Positions 1-7,072 of a stretch of DNA of 64,000 nt are shown here, in pieces. The DNA comes from Caldicellulosiruptor bescii DSM 6725 (GTDB lineage Bacteria > Bacillota > Thermoanaerobacteria > Caldicellulosiruptorales > Caldicellulosiruptoraceae). Location: positions 824,501-888,500 of the forward strand of contig NC_012034.1 of NCBI RefSeq assembly GCF_000022325.1, given 5' to 3'. A program made the position numbers and the translations under genes. Every line of letters starts with the position of its first letter. Positions within the stretch are counted from its first letter, which is position 1. Under the pieces are notes generated by a model. That model worked only from the letters and a program-made list of their open reading frames with translations, was not told the DNA's origin and did not search any database.

Positions 1-2
1 GG

Positions 3-521
3 TTTTTGTTTCCAGATACATATGAAGTATATCCCGGCGCTTCTGAAAAGGATATTATAAAAATGATGCTAAATAGATTTTTAGAAGTATATGAAAACAT
101 AAAAATTAAAAAGACAACAAATTTAGATGATATTCAAACAGTTATACTTGCTTCAATTGTTGAAAAAGAGGCAAAAAAAGATAGCGAAAGAGGGATTATT
201 GCTGGTGTGTTTTCAAACAGGCTACAAAGAGGCATAAAACTTGAAAGCTGTGCAACGGTAGAATATGTGTTGCCTGTTCACAAAGAGGTTCTTTCTTTGC
301 AGGATGTTAGAATAGAATCTCCGTACAATACATACCTAAAAAAAGGACTGCCGCCTTCTGCTATCTGCAGCCCTGGCAGAAAAAGTCTTCTTGCAGCTTT
401 AGCTCCTGAAAAAACAGATTATCTATTTTTTGTTGCCAAAAAGGATGGAACTCATATATTTTCAAAGACATTTGAAGACCATTTGAGGGCTCAAAAACAA
501 ATAGAAGAAGGGAAAAAATAA
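3..521 (+). CDS. mltG: Endolytic murein transglycosylase MltG, C-terminal part
   Basis: Only the last ~172 codons are in the window; the reading frame is open to the left edge. MltG is a membrane-anchored YceG-family lytic transglycosylase that cuts nascent peptidoglycan glycan strands. The visible part has the family's FPDTY motif, the catalytic-Glu motif ASIVEKEA (Glu near visible residue 53), and the SPYNTY and GLPPSAICSPG motifs near the C-terminus. The next gene starts 2 bases after its stop, so they are probably co-transcribed. The N-terminal membrane anchor and LysM-like region cannot be judged. Confidence 0.93.
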   Translation, partial: FLFPDTYEVYPGASEKDIIKMMLNRFLEVYENIKIKKTTNLDDIQTVILASIVEKEAKKDSERGIIAGVFSNRLQRGIKLESCATVEYVLPVHKEVLSLQDVRIESPYNTYLKKGLPPSAICSPGRKSLLAALAPEKTDYLFFVAKKDGTHIFSKTFEDHLRAQKQIEEGKK

Positions 522-523
522 AA

Positions 524-1162
524 ATGGATATATCACAGGACATTTTAAACCAGTTTATAAGAAGTAAGCTTACAAATTTGGACCCAAGACTTTCTAAGAT
601 TGAAAAGGAGGCTCAAAAGAAAAATATACCAATAGTTTCAAAAGAGGTATCGCGGCTTTTAACAATACTTACAATGCTGAAAAAACCAAAGAGAATATTG
701 GAGATTGGCACTGCAGTGGGATTTTCAACGCTGTCCATGCACCTTGGCTGTCCTGAAGCAAAGATTATTACAATAGAGATGGACTTTGACATGGTCATGG
801 AGGCTAAGAAAAATATAAAAGAGTTTGGTGCACAGGACAAAATAGTTGTTATTGGTGGTGAGGCGGAAGAGGTTTTAGAGGCAATTGAAGGTGAGTTTGA
901 CATGATATTTTTTGATGCCGCAAAAGCTCAGTACATTGATTATTTCAACCTTACCAAGGAGAGGATGGCTAAAAATTGCCTCCTTATATGTGACAACGTG
1001 CTTTTTAAGGGAATGGTTGTGGGAAGAAGATATCTTAAAAGAAGGATGATAACAATTGCAAAAAGAATGAACAAGTTCATAAAAATGATAGAAGATGACC
1101 CTGACTTTGTAATGACACTTCTTCCCATCAGCGACGGGGTCTTGATAGCCGTAAGAAAGTAG
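524..1162 (+). CDS. trmR: tRNA 5-hydroxyuridine methyltransferase TrmR-type O-methyltransferase
   Basis: A 212-aa class I SAM-dependent O-methyltransferase of the YrrM/caffeoyl-CoA-OMT family. The SAM-binding motif ILEIGTAVGFST lies near residue 60, and the metal-ligand motif MIFFDAAKAQY near residue 127. In Bacillus subtilis the homologue YrrM (TrmR) methylates 5-hydroxyuridine at wobble position 34 of tRNA, and its gene sits beside U32-peptidase-family genes that install the hydroxyl. The same pairing occurs here (U32 gene directly downstream), which favours TrmR over a generic methyltransferase. Confidence 0.85.
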   Translation: MDISQDILNQFIRSKLTNLDPRLSKIEKEAQKKNIPIVSKEVSRLLTILTMLKKPKRILEIGTAVGFSTLSMHLGCPEAKIITIEMDFDMVMEAKKNIKEFGAQDKIVVIGGEAEEVLEAIEGEFDMIFFDAAKAQYIDYFNLTKERMAKNCLLICDNVLFKGMVVGRRYLKRRMITIAKRMNKFIKMIEDDPDFVMTLLPISDGVLIAVRK

Positions 1163-1191
1163 AAGAAAAGTTTGTGGAGGTTTTTAAGAAG

Positions 1192-2418
1192 ATGAAGATA
1201 AAAAAGCCTGAACTTGTTGCACCTGCGGGCGATTTGGAAAAGCTCAAAACTGCAATTTTGTACGGGGCAGACAGTGTATATATTGGCGGCAGGGAATTTG
1301 GACTTAGAAAATATGCGGGCAATTTTGATTTTGATGAGATGAAAGAAGGCATTGATTTTGCACACAAACATGGCAAAAAGGTGTATCTTACAGCTAACAT
1401 ATTTGCAAGGAATGAAGATATTAAGAAAATAGATGAATTTTTTGACATTATAAAAAGCTTTGAATTTGACGGAATAATTGTGTCCGACCCAGGGATATTC
1501 GTGAAAGCTAAAAAGCTTGGAATACCAATTCATATAAGCACTCAGGCAAATACAACAAACTATGAATCTGCTCGTTTTTGGCATCAGCTTGGAGCAAAGA
1601 GGATTGTACTTGCAAGGGAGTTGTCTTTGGATGAAATCAGAGAAATAAGAGAAAATGTTCCAGATATACTTGAGCTTGAGGCTTTTGTTCATGGAGCGGT
1701 CTGCATTTCATATTCAGGCAGGTGTTTTCTAAGTGCGTATATGACATACAGAGACGCAAACAGAGGCGAGTGTGCTCATCCGTGCAGGTATAAATATTAT
1801 GTCATGGAAGAAAAAAGACCAGGCCAGTATTTTGAGGTATTTGAAGATGTTGATGGCACGTATATTTTTAACTCGAAAGACCTTTGCATGGTTGAGCACA
1901 TTGACAAGCTTGCTTTTGCAGGTATTGACGCTTTTAAGATTGAAGGAAGGATGAAAAGTAGTTTCTACGTTGCGACAGTTGTAAGTGTGTACAGAAAAGC
2001 AATTGACAAGTTTATAAAAGACCCTGAACATTTTGAACCTGAAAAAGAGTGGCTTGAAGAAATTGCAAAGTGTTCTCACAGAAGTTACACAACGAACTTT
2101 TATTTTGGAAAGCCAGATCATGACGACTATAGATTTGAGTCAAGCAAATATGTCAGGGAATATGAATTTGTGGGAATTGTCAAAGAGGTATTGAATGACG
2201 GCTGGGCTGTGGTTGAGCAAAGAAATAGGTTTTTCAAAGGAGATACTGTTGAGGTTATACTTCCAAACGGAAAATATTTTATACAAAAACTTAATGAAAT
2301 ATACGACTTAGAAAACAATCCTTTAGATGTTGTTCCTCATGCCCAGCAGCTTACAAAAATAAAATTTGACAGACCTGTTGTAGAGTTTGCAATGCTAAGA
2401 AAGAAGGTGGAAAATTAA
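1192..2418 (+). CDS. Peptidase U32 family protein, probable tRNA uridine 5-hydroxylation protein (TrhP/YrrO-like)
   Basis: A 408-aa U32-family protein. It starts with PELVAPAGD and has the U32 signature EAFVHGAVCISYSGRCFLS, followed by the second Cys pair in RGECAHPCRYKY; these Cys probably bind an iron-sulfur cluster. Bacterial U32 proteins TrhP/YrrN/YrrO use prephenate-dependent chemistry to hydroxylate tRNA U34. The ATG at 1192 is preferred because GTGGAGG at 1174-1180 is its ribosome site; the in-frame GTG at 1174 lies inside that site. With trmR upstream it forms a hydroxylation-methylation pair for wobble uridine. Confidence 0.87.
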   Translation: MKIKKPELVAPAGDLEKLKTAILYGADSVYIGGREFGLRKYAGNFDFDEMKEGIDFAHKHGKKVYLTANIFARNEDIKKIDEFFDIIKSFEFDGIIVSDPGIFVKAKKLGIPIHISTQANTTNYESARFWHQLGAKRIVLARELSLDEIREIRENVPDILELEAFVHGAVCISYSGRCFLSAYMTYRDANRGECAHPCRYKYYVMEEKRPGQYFEVFEDVDGTYIFNSKDLCMVEHIDKLAFAGIDAFKIEGRMKSSFYVATVVSVYRKAIDKFIKDPEHFEPEKEWLEEIAKCSHRSYTTNFYFGKPDHDDYRFESSKYVREYEFVGIVKEVLNDGWAVVEQRNRFFKGDTVEVILPNGKYFIQKLNEIYDLENNPLDVVPHAQQLTKIKFDRPVVEFAMLRKKVEN

Positions 2419-2503
2419 AAATTAATGGTGGACATGCAACAAAATGGGGGAATGAGCATAAACTATATGCTGACCTTAAAAAATGTGGCGGGGAATAAGA
2501 AAA

Positions 2504-3163
2504 ATGTTTTACATCGAAAATCAAAGCTCATTCCCCCAACCGATGTCTCCTGAAGAAGAAGAAATGTATCTGAACAAGATGAGGGAAGGCTGCAAAGAGG
2601 CGCGAAATATTCTCATTGAAAAAAATCTGCGTCTTGTTGCGCATATAGCAAAAAAATACACATTTTCATTCCCAAATTTAACAGATGATATCATTTCTGT
2701 TGGGACAATTGGCCTTATAAAAGCAATTGAGACTTATTCTTCAGCTAAGTGCACAAAGCTTTCTACATATGCAGCAAAATGTATCGAGAACGAGATACTG
2801 ATGTATCTTAGGCAGAACAAAAAATTTTTGTCTCAGCTTTCACTTGAAAATCCAATTGGTAGTGACAAAGACGGAAATGAGATAACGCTCATGGACGTTA
2901 TGCAAAATGACCAGGAAGATATAGACGAGCAGGTTGATTTAAAAATCCAGATAAAAAATCTTTTGAAAAAGCTTGACAAAATTTTAAAAGGTCGCGAAAA
3001 AAAGATCATTGAGCTCAGATACGGGCTTAAAAATGGCATAGAAAGAACACAGATGGAGGTTGCAAACTTGCTTGGTATTTCCCGCTCATACGTTTCACGA
3101 ATAGAAAAAAAGGCACTTCAAAAGCTCTATGGGGAACTTCAAAAGTTATGTGATGGTATATAA
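2504..3163 (+). CDS. sigK: Sporulation sigma factor SigK (no pro-sequence)
   Basis: A 219-aa sigma-70 factor closely resembling SigK, the late mother-cell sporulation sigma. After a short start it runs FPQPMSPEEE, then region 2 ([49 protein letters not shown]). The region 4 helix-turn-helix reads QMEVANLLGISRSYVSRIEK. ATG 2504 is chosen because GGCGGGG (2487-2493) is a good Shine-Dalgarno site for it. Only ~9 residues precede the FPQP motif, so the inhibitory pro-peptide of Bacillus pro-SigK is absent, as in some clostridia. The gene abuts the 50-bp att repeat at 3164. Confidence 0.9.
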   Translation: MFYIENQSSFPQPMSPEEEEMYLNKMREGCKEARNILIEKNLRLVAHIAKKYTFSFPNLTDDIISVGTIGLIKAIETYSSAKCTKLSTYAAKCIENEILMYLRQNKKFLSQLSLENPIGSDKDGNEITLMDVMQNDQEDIDEQVDLKIQIKNLLKKLDKILKGREKKIIELRYGLKNGIERTQMEVANLLGISRSYVSRIEKKALQKLYGELQKLCDGI

Positions 3164-3213
3164 AATGGTCGGGATGACAGGACTTGAACCTGCGACCTCC
3201 TGGTCCCGAACCA
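3164..3213. repeat. att repeat, left copy (3' half of tRNA-Pro)
   Basis: 50 bp identical to 12437-12486. Read on the - strand it is the 3' part of tRNA-Pro(CGG), from the anticodon stem through the CCA end. The left copy diverges immediately after the shared block, so it is a tRNA fragment left by integration and not a working gene. It marks the left boundary of the inserted element. Confidence 0.95.
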
Positions 3214-3240
3214 AGTAGTTATTTGAATAAATGAAAGAAA

Positions 3241-3270
3241 AAGAAAAACCACCATAAAGGTGGTTTTTTA
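3241..3270 (-). terminator. Terminator of the RHH regulator gene
   Basis: A perfect stem (3244-3253 with 3259-3268, 5-nt loop) lies four bases beyond the stop of the - strand gene. In that direction it is followed by a T-rich tract. The A/T flanks are symmetric, so it could work both ways. Confidence 0.75.
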
Positions 3271-3273
3271 AAA

Positions 3274-3435
3274 TTATGAGGGATGCTTTTCTAACTCTTC
3301 AAGGTATTTTTGAATAATAGTCAACACAAAATTACTCAAAGTCCTGTTTTCTTTGTTGGCCATCTCTTGAAGCTTTTCTCTCAATTCTCTTGGCATTGTT
3401 ACAAGTACACGAGTATTTTTCTTTGACACAGCCAT
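3274..3435 (-). CDS. Ribbon-helix-helix (CopG/Arc-type) DNA-binding protein
   Basis: A 53-aa protein read from the complement: it begins MAVSKKNTRVLVTMPREL and continues through RTLSNFVLTIIQKYLEEL. A short beta strand with basic residues (RVLVTMP), then helix, turn (NKENRT) and helix match the ribbon-helix-helix fold of small repressors. An AAGGTG ribosome site precedes the ATG. A near-perfect promoter lies 38-66 bp upstream (3473-3501) and overlaps the promoter of the rightward operon. It is the likely local regulator of that divergent pair; this role is inferred. Confidence 0.8.
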   Translation of the reverse strand: MAVSKKNTRVLVTMPRELREKLQEMANKENRTLSNFVLTIIQKYLEELEKHPS

Positions 3436-3472
3436 TCAATCACCTTCTTACAAAGTCTTTGTTTACTATTTG

Positions 3473-3501
3473 ATTATATCACTCTAATACACTCTTGACA
3501 A
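3473..3501 (-). promoter_or_regulatory. Leftward promoter for the RHH gene
   Basis: Complement reads TTGTCA (3496-3501), a 17-bp spacer, TATAAT (3473-3478). Its -35 box overlaps the -35 box of the rightward promoter. Confidence 0.85.
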
Positions 3502-3530
3502 TAGGTGTTACACAGTGTATAATAGTGATA
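3477..3530. promoter_or_regulatory. Candidate operator: 16-bp inverted repeat across both promoters
   Basis: Arms 3477-3492 and 3515-3530 match at 14 of 16 positions as an inverted repeat, roughly centred on the shared -35 region, and each arm covers or abuts a -10 box. The dyad makes the two promoters near mirror images. A dimeric or tetrameric repressor bound here would control both directions; the RHH protein encoded beside it is the obvious candidate. Confidence 0.6.
3495..3523 (+). promoter_or_regulatory. Rightward promoter of the element's left operon
   Basis: Consensus sigma-A promoter: TTGACA (3495-3500), 17-bp spacer, TATAAT (3518-3523). Transcription should begin near 3530, about 25 bp before the first gene. 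Confidence 0.88.
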
Positions 3531-3554
3531 CAAAACTATAGGGAGATGGTGAAG

Positions 3555-3761
3555 ATGTACAAAGAAATATATAACCAGCTTTGGGATATGCGTTCAAGCC
3601 TTATTGACTATTGCGACAAGATGGATGAGTTTATGAAAAAAGTACTTGAAGAAGGTGAGAGAGATTTAGTAATAGCTCTTAAAAATGAACTTGAGTGTGC
3701 AGTTACTGTTGTAAACATGCTTATGAGTAAAATTTTTTACAAAGCCATATATCAAAAATAA
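3555..3761 (+). CDS. Hypothetical 68-aa element protein
   Basis: Not recognised. A short, mostly helical, acidic-to-neutral protein starting MYKEIYNQLWDMRSSLIDY, with no cysteine pairs, signal peptide or membrane segment. ATG 3555 is preferred over an upstream in-frame TTG that lies inside the promoter; GGGAGATGG (3541-3549) serves as ribosome site. First gene of the rightward operon, followed 18 bp later by an RHH-like gene. It could be a small regulatory or structural accessory protein; no function is assigned. Confidence 0.6.
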   Translation: MYKEIYNQLWDMRSSLIDYCDKMDEFMKKVLEEGERDLVIALKNELECAVTVVNMLMSKIFYKAIYQK

Positions 3762-3779
3762 GGGGAGCGTGATTTTACA

Positions 3780-4262
3780 ATGCCAAAGGTAACAGTGAAC
3801 ATACCTAAGCCAGTCTATGACAAGCTTTGTAAACTTGCAGTTGAAGGCAGGACTTTGGACGAGATTGTAACCCATGCAAGTGGAATTTTGATTGACACTA
3901 TAAGAAGAGCTACCAAAAGAGAGTTAGAGACAGCTCACTGGTTTACAATTGCTTCTGCCATTGATATGGATTACAGAAAGCTTTTGATTGCATTTTTAGA
4001 CCAAGGCACAGAGCTATTCTCATCAGTCTTTATAAAGAACCTCAAAGTTGGAAATAACAGAGAAACTTCTCAGTGTTTAAGAACTCTCATATTGCTTGAG
4101 TACTTGAAAGAGTGTATACACAATGAAGGTATTGTAAATCTGGTAGAGCTCAGATATCCACCTTTGGATGAAGAACTCAAGTTTTGGCAGGACAAAGGCT
4201 TTACAATTCCAGAGAACATACTTCTAAAATCCAATTCAGAAAGCGAGGCGGTTTATCAATGA
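3780..4262 (+). CDS. Hypothetical protein with RHH-like N-terminus
   Basis: A 160-aa protein. The N-terminus MPKVTVNIPKPVYDKLCKLA resembles the beta strand and first helix of ribbon-helix-helix proteins, followed by GRTLDEIVTHASGIL. The remaining ~120 residues are helical and unrecognised. The GGGGAGCGTG ribosome site before ATG 3780 is clear. Its stop overlaps the start of the next gene (ATGA at 4259-4262), so translation is coupled. It may bind DNA in the element's regulation or maintenance; that rests only on the N-terminal pattern. Confidence 0.6.
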   Translation: MPKVTVNIPKPVYDKLCKLAVEGRTLDEIVTHASGILIDTIRRATKRELETAHWFTIASAIDMDYRKLLIAFLDQGTELFSSVFIKNLKVGNNRETSQCLRTLILLEYLKECIHNEGIVNLVELRYPPLDEELKFWQDKGFTIPENILLKSNSESEAVYQ

Positions 4263-4561
4263 TAACAATTGAGAAAGCTCAAACAAATGATGTATTTGAA
4301 AAAGTCTTTTCGCAGCTAACAGTTGACCTTGTAAGCTATAGGTCTAACGAGATTTTAAAAGACCCAGAGTATTTAAAGACAACAGGCAAAATTGATATCC
4401 TTGAGGCAAAGCTCAAAGAACTGATGAGTAAAGAAGCTTTAGAAATTTACACAGAGATTGAAGAACTCCAGAACTACCTATGTGCAATTTATGAACTTCA
4501 CGGTTACAAACAAGGTCTCAAAGATGGTGCAAAACTGACAGTAAAGCTTTTGGCAGAATAG
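4259..4561 (+). CDS. Hypothetical 100-aa helical element protein
   Basis: Starts at ATG 4259, overlapping the previous stop by four bases; a longer in-frame extension exists but lies inside that gene. The sequence (KIDILEAKLKELMSKEALEIYTEIEELQ) suggests a helical hairpin or coiled coil, and the C-terminus carries YKQGLKDGAKLTVKLL. Small proteins of this look (a coiled pair of helices plus a G-x-K-D-G motif) occur on Firmicute mobile elements with no known function. An imperfect hairpin follows the gene (4574-4602). Confidence 0.6.
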   Translation: MITIEKAQTNDVFEKVFSQLTVDLVSYRSNEILKDPEYLKTTGKIDILEAKLKELMSKEALEIYTEIEELQNYLCAIYELHGYKQGLKDGAKLTVKLLAE

Positions 4562-4573
4562 AAGCTTATGTTG

Positions 4574-4602
4574 GAGCCGATGGGGTGAGAACCTGTCGGC
4601 TC
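4574..4602. other. Intergenic hairpin
   Basis: GAGCCGA (4574-4580) pairs perfectly with TCGGCTC (4596-4602) around a 15-nt loop. There is no strong T-tract after it, so it is more likely a processing or attenuation element within the operon than a full terminator. Confidence 0.45.
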
Positions 4603-4628
4603 TTAAATACAAGTGAAGGAGGTTGACT

Positions 4629-5279
4629 ATGAAGGCAGAGGCGTTATTATATCTCAAGGCTGCTGAAAGAACAATTGCAAGCTTTTTATCTGAACAAAAA
4701 ATGGACAAGCCAGCAGGGCAAAGCATAGAAGAGATACTCAAAAAAACTGTTTTCTATCTGATCAGGTATATAAACACCAAACCAAAAACTGATTTTACGA
4801 CAATGGAAGATGTAGAAGCTGCTCTTTCACTGCAAACTTTGGCCTTACAATTTATTGCTCAAATGACACCAAAACAGTTTTTAAACATCTTCCCTATCAG
4901 GAAATTTTACAAGGGTAGCAAGTATTCAACCAAAGATTACTACACAACAAAAAAAATGCTCAGCAAAGTTGATATGAACAGTCCTATTGGTGACAAGGTT
5001 ATTGATTTTTTATGGGATTATGCCAATGACGACATAGAAGAATTTCTTGTAAGATACATGGTCACAGTCAGCAAATTAAGAAGATTTGAAGGCAAACCAT
5101 CCCTTGCTGAAGAGATGGCAAAAGAACTTGGGCTTAAAACTTATAGATTGTATCAAAGCAGCAATGGCAAAAAGTTTTTGCTTGATGAAGAAACAGGCAG
5201 AACTATAAGAGTTAAAGAAAGACCAAAACATTTGAAACTGATAAAAGGCAGGGGTAGGGGGGAGTCAAAAATTTTGTAA
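4629..5279 (+). CDS. Hypothetical 216-aa element protein
   Basis: Not recognised. ATG 4629 follows an excellent AAGGAGG ribosome site (4616-4624); an in-frame TTG six bases upstream falls inside that site. The protein is largely helical, without membrane segments. The middle has FLNIFPIRKFYKGSKYSTKDYYTTKKML and the C-terminus is very basic (KERPKHLKLIKGRGRGESK), which suggests nucleic-acid contact. It closes the element's left operon and is followed by a strong terminator at 5343. Confidence 0.6.
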   Translation: MKAEALLYLKAAERTIASFLSEQKMDKPAGQSIEEILKKTVFYLIRYINTKPKTDFTTMEDVEAALSLQTLALQFIAQMTPKQFLNIFPIRKFYKGSKYSTKDYYTTKKMLSKVDMNSPIGDKVIDFLWDYANDDIEEFLVRYMVTVSKLRRFEGKPSLAEEMAKELGLKTYRLYQSSNGKKFLLDEETGRTIRVKERPKHLKLIKGRGRGESKIL

Positions 5280-5342
5280 AAAGCTTATGGATCGCGCGGG
5301 GCAAGTCAGCGCGCAAAAAGTTCCCTTTATTTCGCAAAAGGG

Positions 5343-5370
5343 GGTATCCTTATTTGGGGATACCTTTTTT
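5343..5370 (+). terminator. Rho-independent terminator of the left operon
   Basis: GGTATCC (5343-5349) pairs with GGATACC (5358-5364), followed directly by six T residues. It lies 64 bp after the preceding stop. Confidence 0.9.
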
Positions 5371-5402
5371 GTTGCAAACACATAACAAGATTATGACAAA
5401 AT

Positions 5403-5432
5403 TCGACATAAAAGCTTTGCATATAGTATAAT
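5403..5432 (+). promoter_or_regulatory. Promoter upstream of the TerS-like gene
   Basis: TCGACA (5403-5408), 18-bp spacer, TATAAT (5427-5432), about 35 bp before the start at 5467. Confidence 0.6.
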
Positions 5433-5466
5433 CATAGTAAGAACATAAGTTTGAGGTGATTTCAAA

Positions 5467-5949
5467 ATGCCATACTATGACTGGGAAAGTTTAAAACGTG
5501 AGTTTATGCTTGGAGATTTCAAGACTCTCAAAGAGTTTGCACAGGCTAAAAATATAAGCTATGGATTTTTGAGAAACAAAGCAAAAGGCTGGACTCAGGA
5601 GAAAAGACAACTTAGCAAAACCAAGAGTCAGCTTGTGGTTGAAAAGACATTGCAAAAACAAATAGAAAAAGCAAGCGACTACAATACTTTGCATGTTGAG
5701 TTTTGGGACAGGCTTCTTGACTTGGTGTGGCAGGCTTTGCATGATGAGAAAACCATCAAAACCAAGGATGGCAGAATAAACATTTATGCACTTGAAAAGC
5801 TGGCTTTGGTGGTTGAGAGGGTGCAAAAAGGACAGAGACTTGCTCTTGGACTTGATGAGAAAAACTCAAATCAACCGCAGATTGAAGACAGTATTAGAGA
5901 ACTTATCAAAGCACTTCATGAACCAGATGAGCCTTCTGTTTTAAACTAA
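5467..5949 (+). CDS. TerS-like / helix-turn-helix element protein
   Basis: A 160-aa protein. The N-terminus (DWESLKREFMLGDFKTLKEFA, then AKNISYGFLRNKAKGWTQEK) looks like the helix-turn-helix of phage terminase small subunits, where a Trp-ending basic segment follows the recognition helix. The central and C-terminal helices include ALEKLALVVERVQKGQRLALGLDE, also reminiscent of TerS oligomerisation regions. No large terminase is present; satellites that hijack a helper phage typically carry only terS. The call is tentative; it could instead be another DNA-binding regulator. The start follows TTTGAGGTGATTTCAAA. Confidence 0.45.
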   Translation: MPYYDWESLKREFMLGDFKTLKEFAQAKNISYGFLRNKAKGWTQEKRQLSKTKSQLVVEKTLQKQIEKASDYNTLHVEFWDRLLDLVWQALHDEKTIKTKDGRINIYALEKLALVVERVQKGQRLALGLDEKNSNQPQIEDSIRELIKALHEPDEPSVLN

Positions 5950-5979
5950 GCTTGCAATATAAGGAGTGGCAATAAACAA

Positions 5980-6912
5980 ATGCAGCAGTCAGAAAAAAGA
6001 CAGTTTGCCAAGGTACAAAGCCAGCTTTTAATTGTCGACAACCTGAAGCTTGTGTATCATGTTGCAAATAAATTTATGCCATGTCCAAAGGGCTATTACT
6101 ATGAAGTTGATGACCTTGTCAGTGAAGGGTACATTGGACTTGTTGTTGCAGCAAAGAACTATGACCCTGCCAAAGGCAGTTTTTCAACCTATGCTTGCAA
6201 GGTGATTGAGAGCAAGATAAAAAGAAGCTTGCCAAAATACGAGTTATCTTGTGCCATCTCTTTGGACAGTCCAGTATCAAAAGAACCCGAAGAAGATACA
6301 TCTACAGTTGCAGATATAATCTCAGATGGTTATTCAGTCGAAAGCGAAGTGATTAGGAAAGACACAGTCCAAAAGCTACATAGGTATTTTGCCATCTTAA
6401 CCGAAGAGGAAAAAGAAAGAGTCTTATATTACATCTCCACAGGAAAGAATTTACCTGCCAGTGATAATGTGTTCAAAAAAGCAAGAAGAAAGATAATAGC
6501 CAAGATGAGACAAGAACAGTTTGAGGCAGACCTTGACGACTTGACAGTGTTTATATCCTGCCCAGCTGTGCATATAGCAAGTGGTAGTAATTTTGGCTAT
6601 TCACCAGTTGAGGCAACTGTTATTGATAGAGAAGAGAAAAGAAAACAGCTTGAGGTTTTGTCTGCAATACCACAATTGGACAAGCTGAGGGTTTTAAAAC
6701 AACAAGGCGAACAGGACAGAATGAAACTTCTTGTTGCCAAGTGGGAAGTAGAAGAGTTTATAGAACGCAACTGGGATAATCTCACAATCCAGAATGCAAG
6801 GCTTTTGCAGGACTATTTTGTGTATTGTCTTTCCCATCTTTCAATGGTACAAAAGTATGGCAGCAAGTACAGAGAGCAAATAAAAAGAGTGGTCAAAAAG
6901 TTAGCTTTGTAA
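5980..6912 (+). CDS. Sigma-70-like regulator encoded by the element
   Basis: A 310-aa protein whose first ~100 residues match sigma-70 region 2: NLKLVYHVANKF, DDLVSEGYIGLVVAAKNYDP and GSFSTYACKVIESKIKRSL. A diverged middle part (TEEEKERVLYYISTGKN, FKKARRKIIAKM) may stand in for region 4, and ~130 extra C-terminal residues match nothing I recognise. It probably redirects host RNA polymerase to element promoters, or is a recombination or replication regulator built on a sigma fold. The gene ends 12 bp before the first repeat array. Confidence 0.7.
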   Translation: MQQSEKRQFAKVQSQLLIVDNLKLVYHVANKFMPCPKGYYYEVDDLVSEGYIGLVVAAKNYDPAKGSFSTYACKVIESKIKRSLPKYELSCAISLDSPVSKEPEEDTSTVADIISDGYSVESEVIRKDTVQKLHRYFAILTEEEKERVLYYISTGKNLPASDNVFKKARRKIIAKMRQEQFEADLDDLTVFISCPAVHIASGSNFGYSPVEATVIDREEKRKQLEVLSAIPQLDKLRVLKQQGEQDRMKLLVAKWEVEEFIERNWDNLTIQNARLLQDYFVYCLSHLSMVQKYGSKYREQIKRVVKKLAL

Positions 6913-6924
6913 AAATTTTTTCTT

Positions 6925-7072
6925 GCGAAAAAAGCGAAAAAAGCGAAAAAAGTCTTGAGAATAGGAATATCAAGGTTTTTAGTATACCTACTTTTTTCGC
7001 AGCTATTGCGAAAAAAGTTCAGAAAAAGCCTAAAAACCTTGTGGCGACTGAATTACAACCTTGCGAAAAAAG
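6925..7072. repeat. Left GCGAAAAAA repeat array with nested palindromes
   Basis: Three exact tandem copies of the 9-mer GCGAAAAAA (6925-6933, 6934-6942, 6943-6951). Then comes an 11-bp-arm palindrome built from two opposed copies (6991-7001 with 7007-7017), then one more copy at 7063-7071. A second, 12-bp inverted repeat (6971-6982 with 7030-7041) surrounds the inner palindrome, so the block can fold as a nested cruciform. The array is mirrored at 11265-11373. It resembles iteron or operator DNA. Confidence 0.85.

Noticed and set aside
3164-3213. A second tRNA-Pro at the left boundary
   Set aside because: Only the 3' half is present; the sequence diverges at the anticodon stem, so it cannot fold.
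6925-7072. CRISPR array
   Set aside because: Units are 9 bp, mostly without spacers, and occur in both orientations; no cas genes are present.
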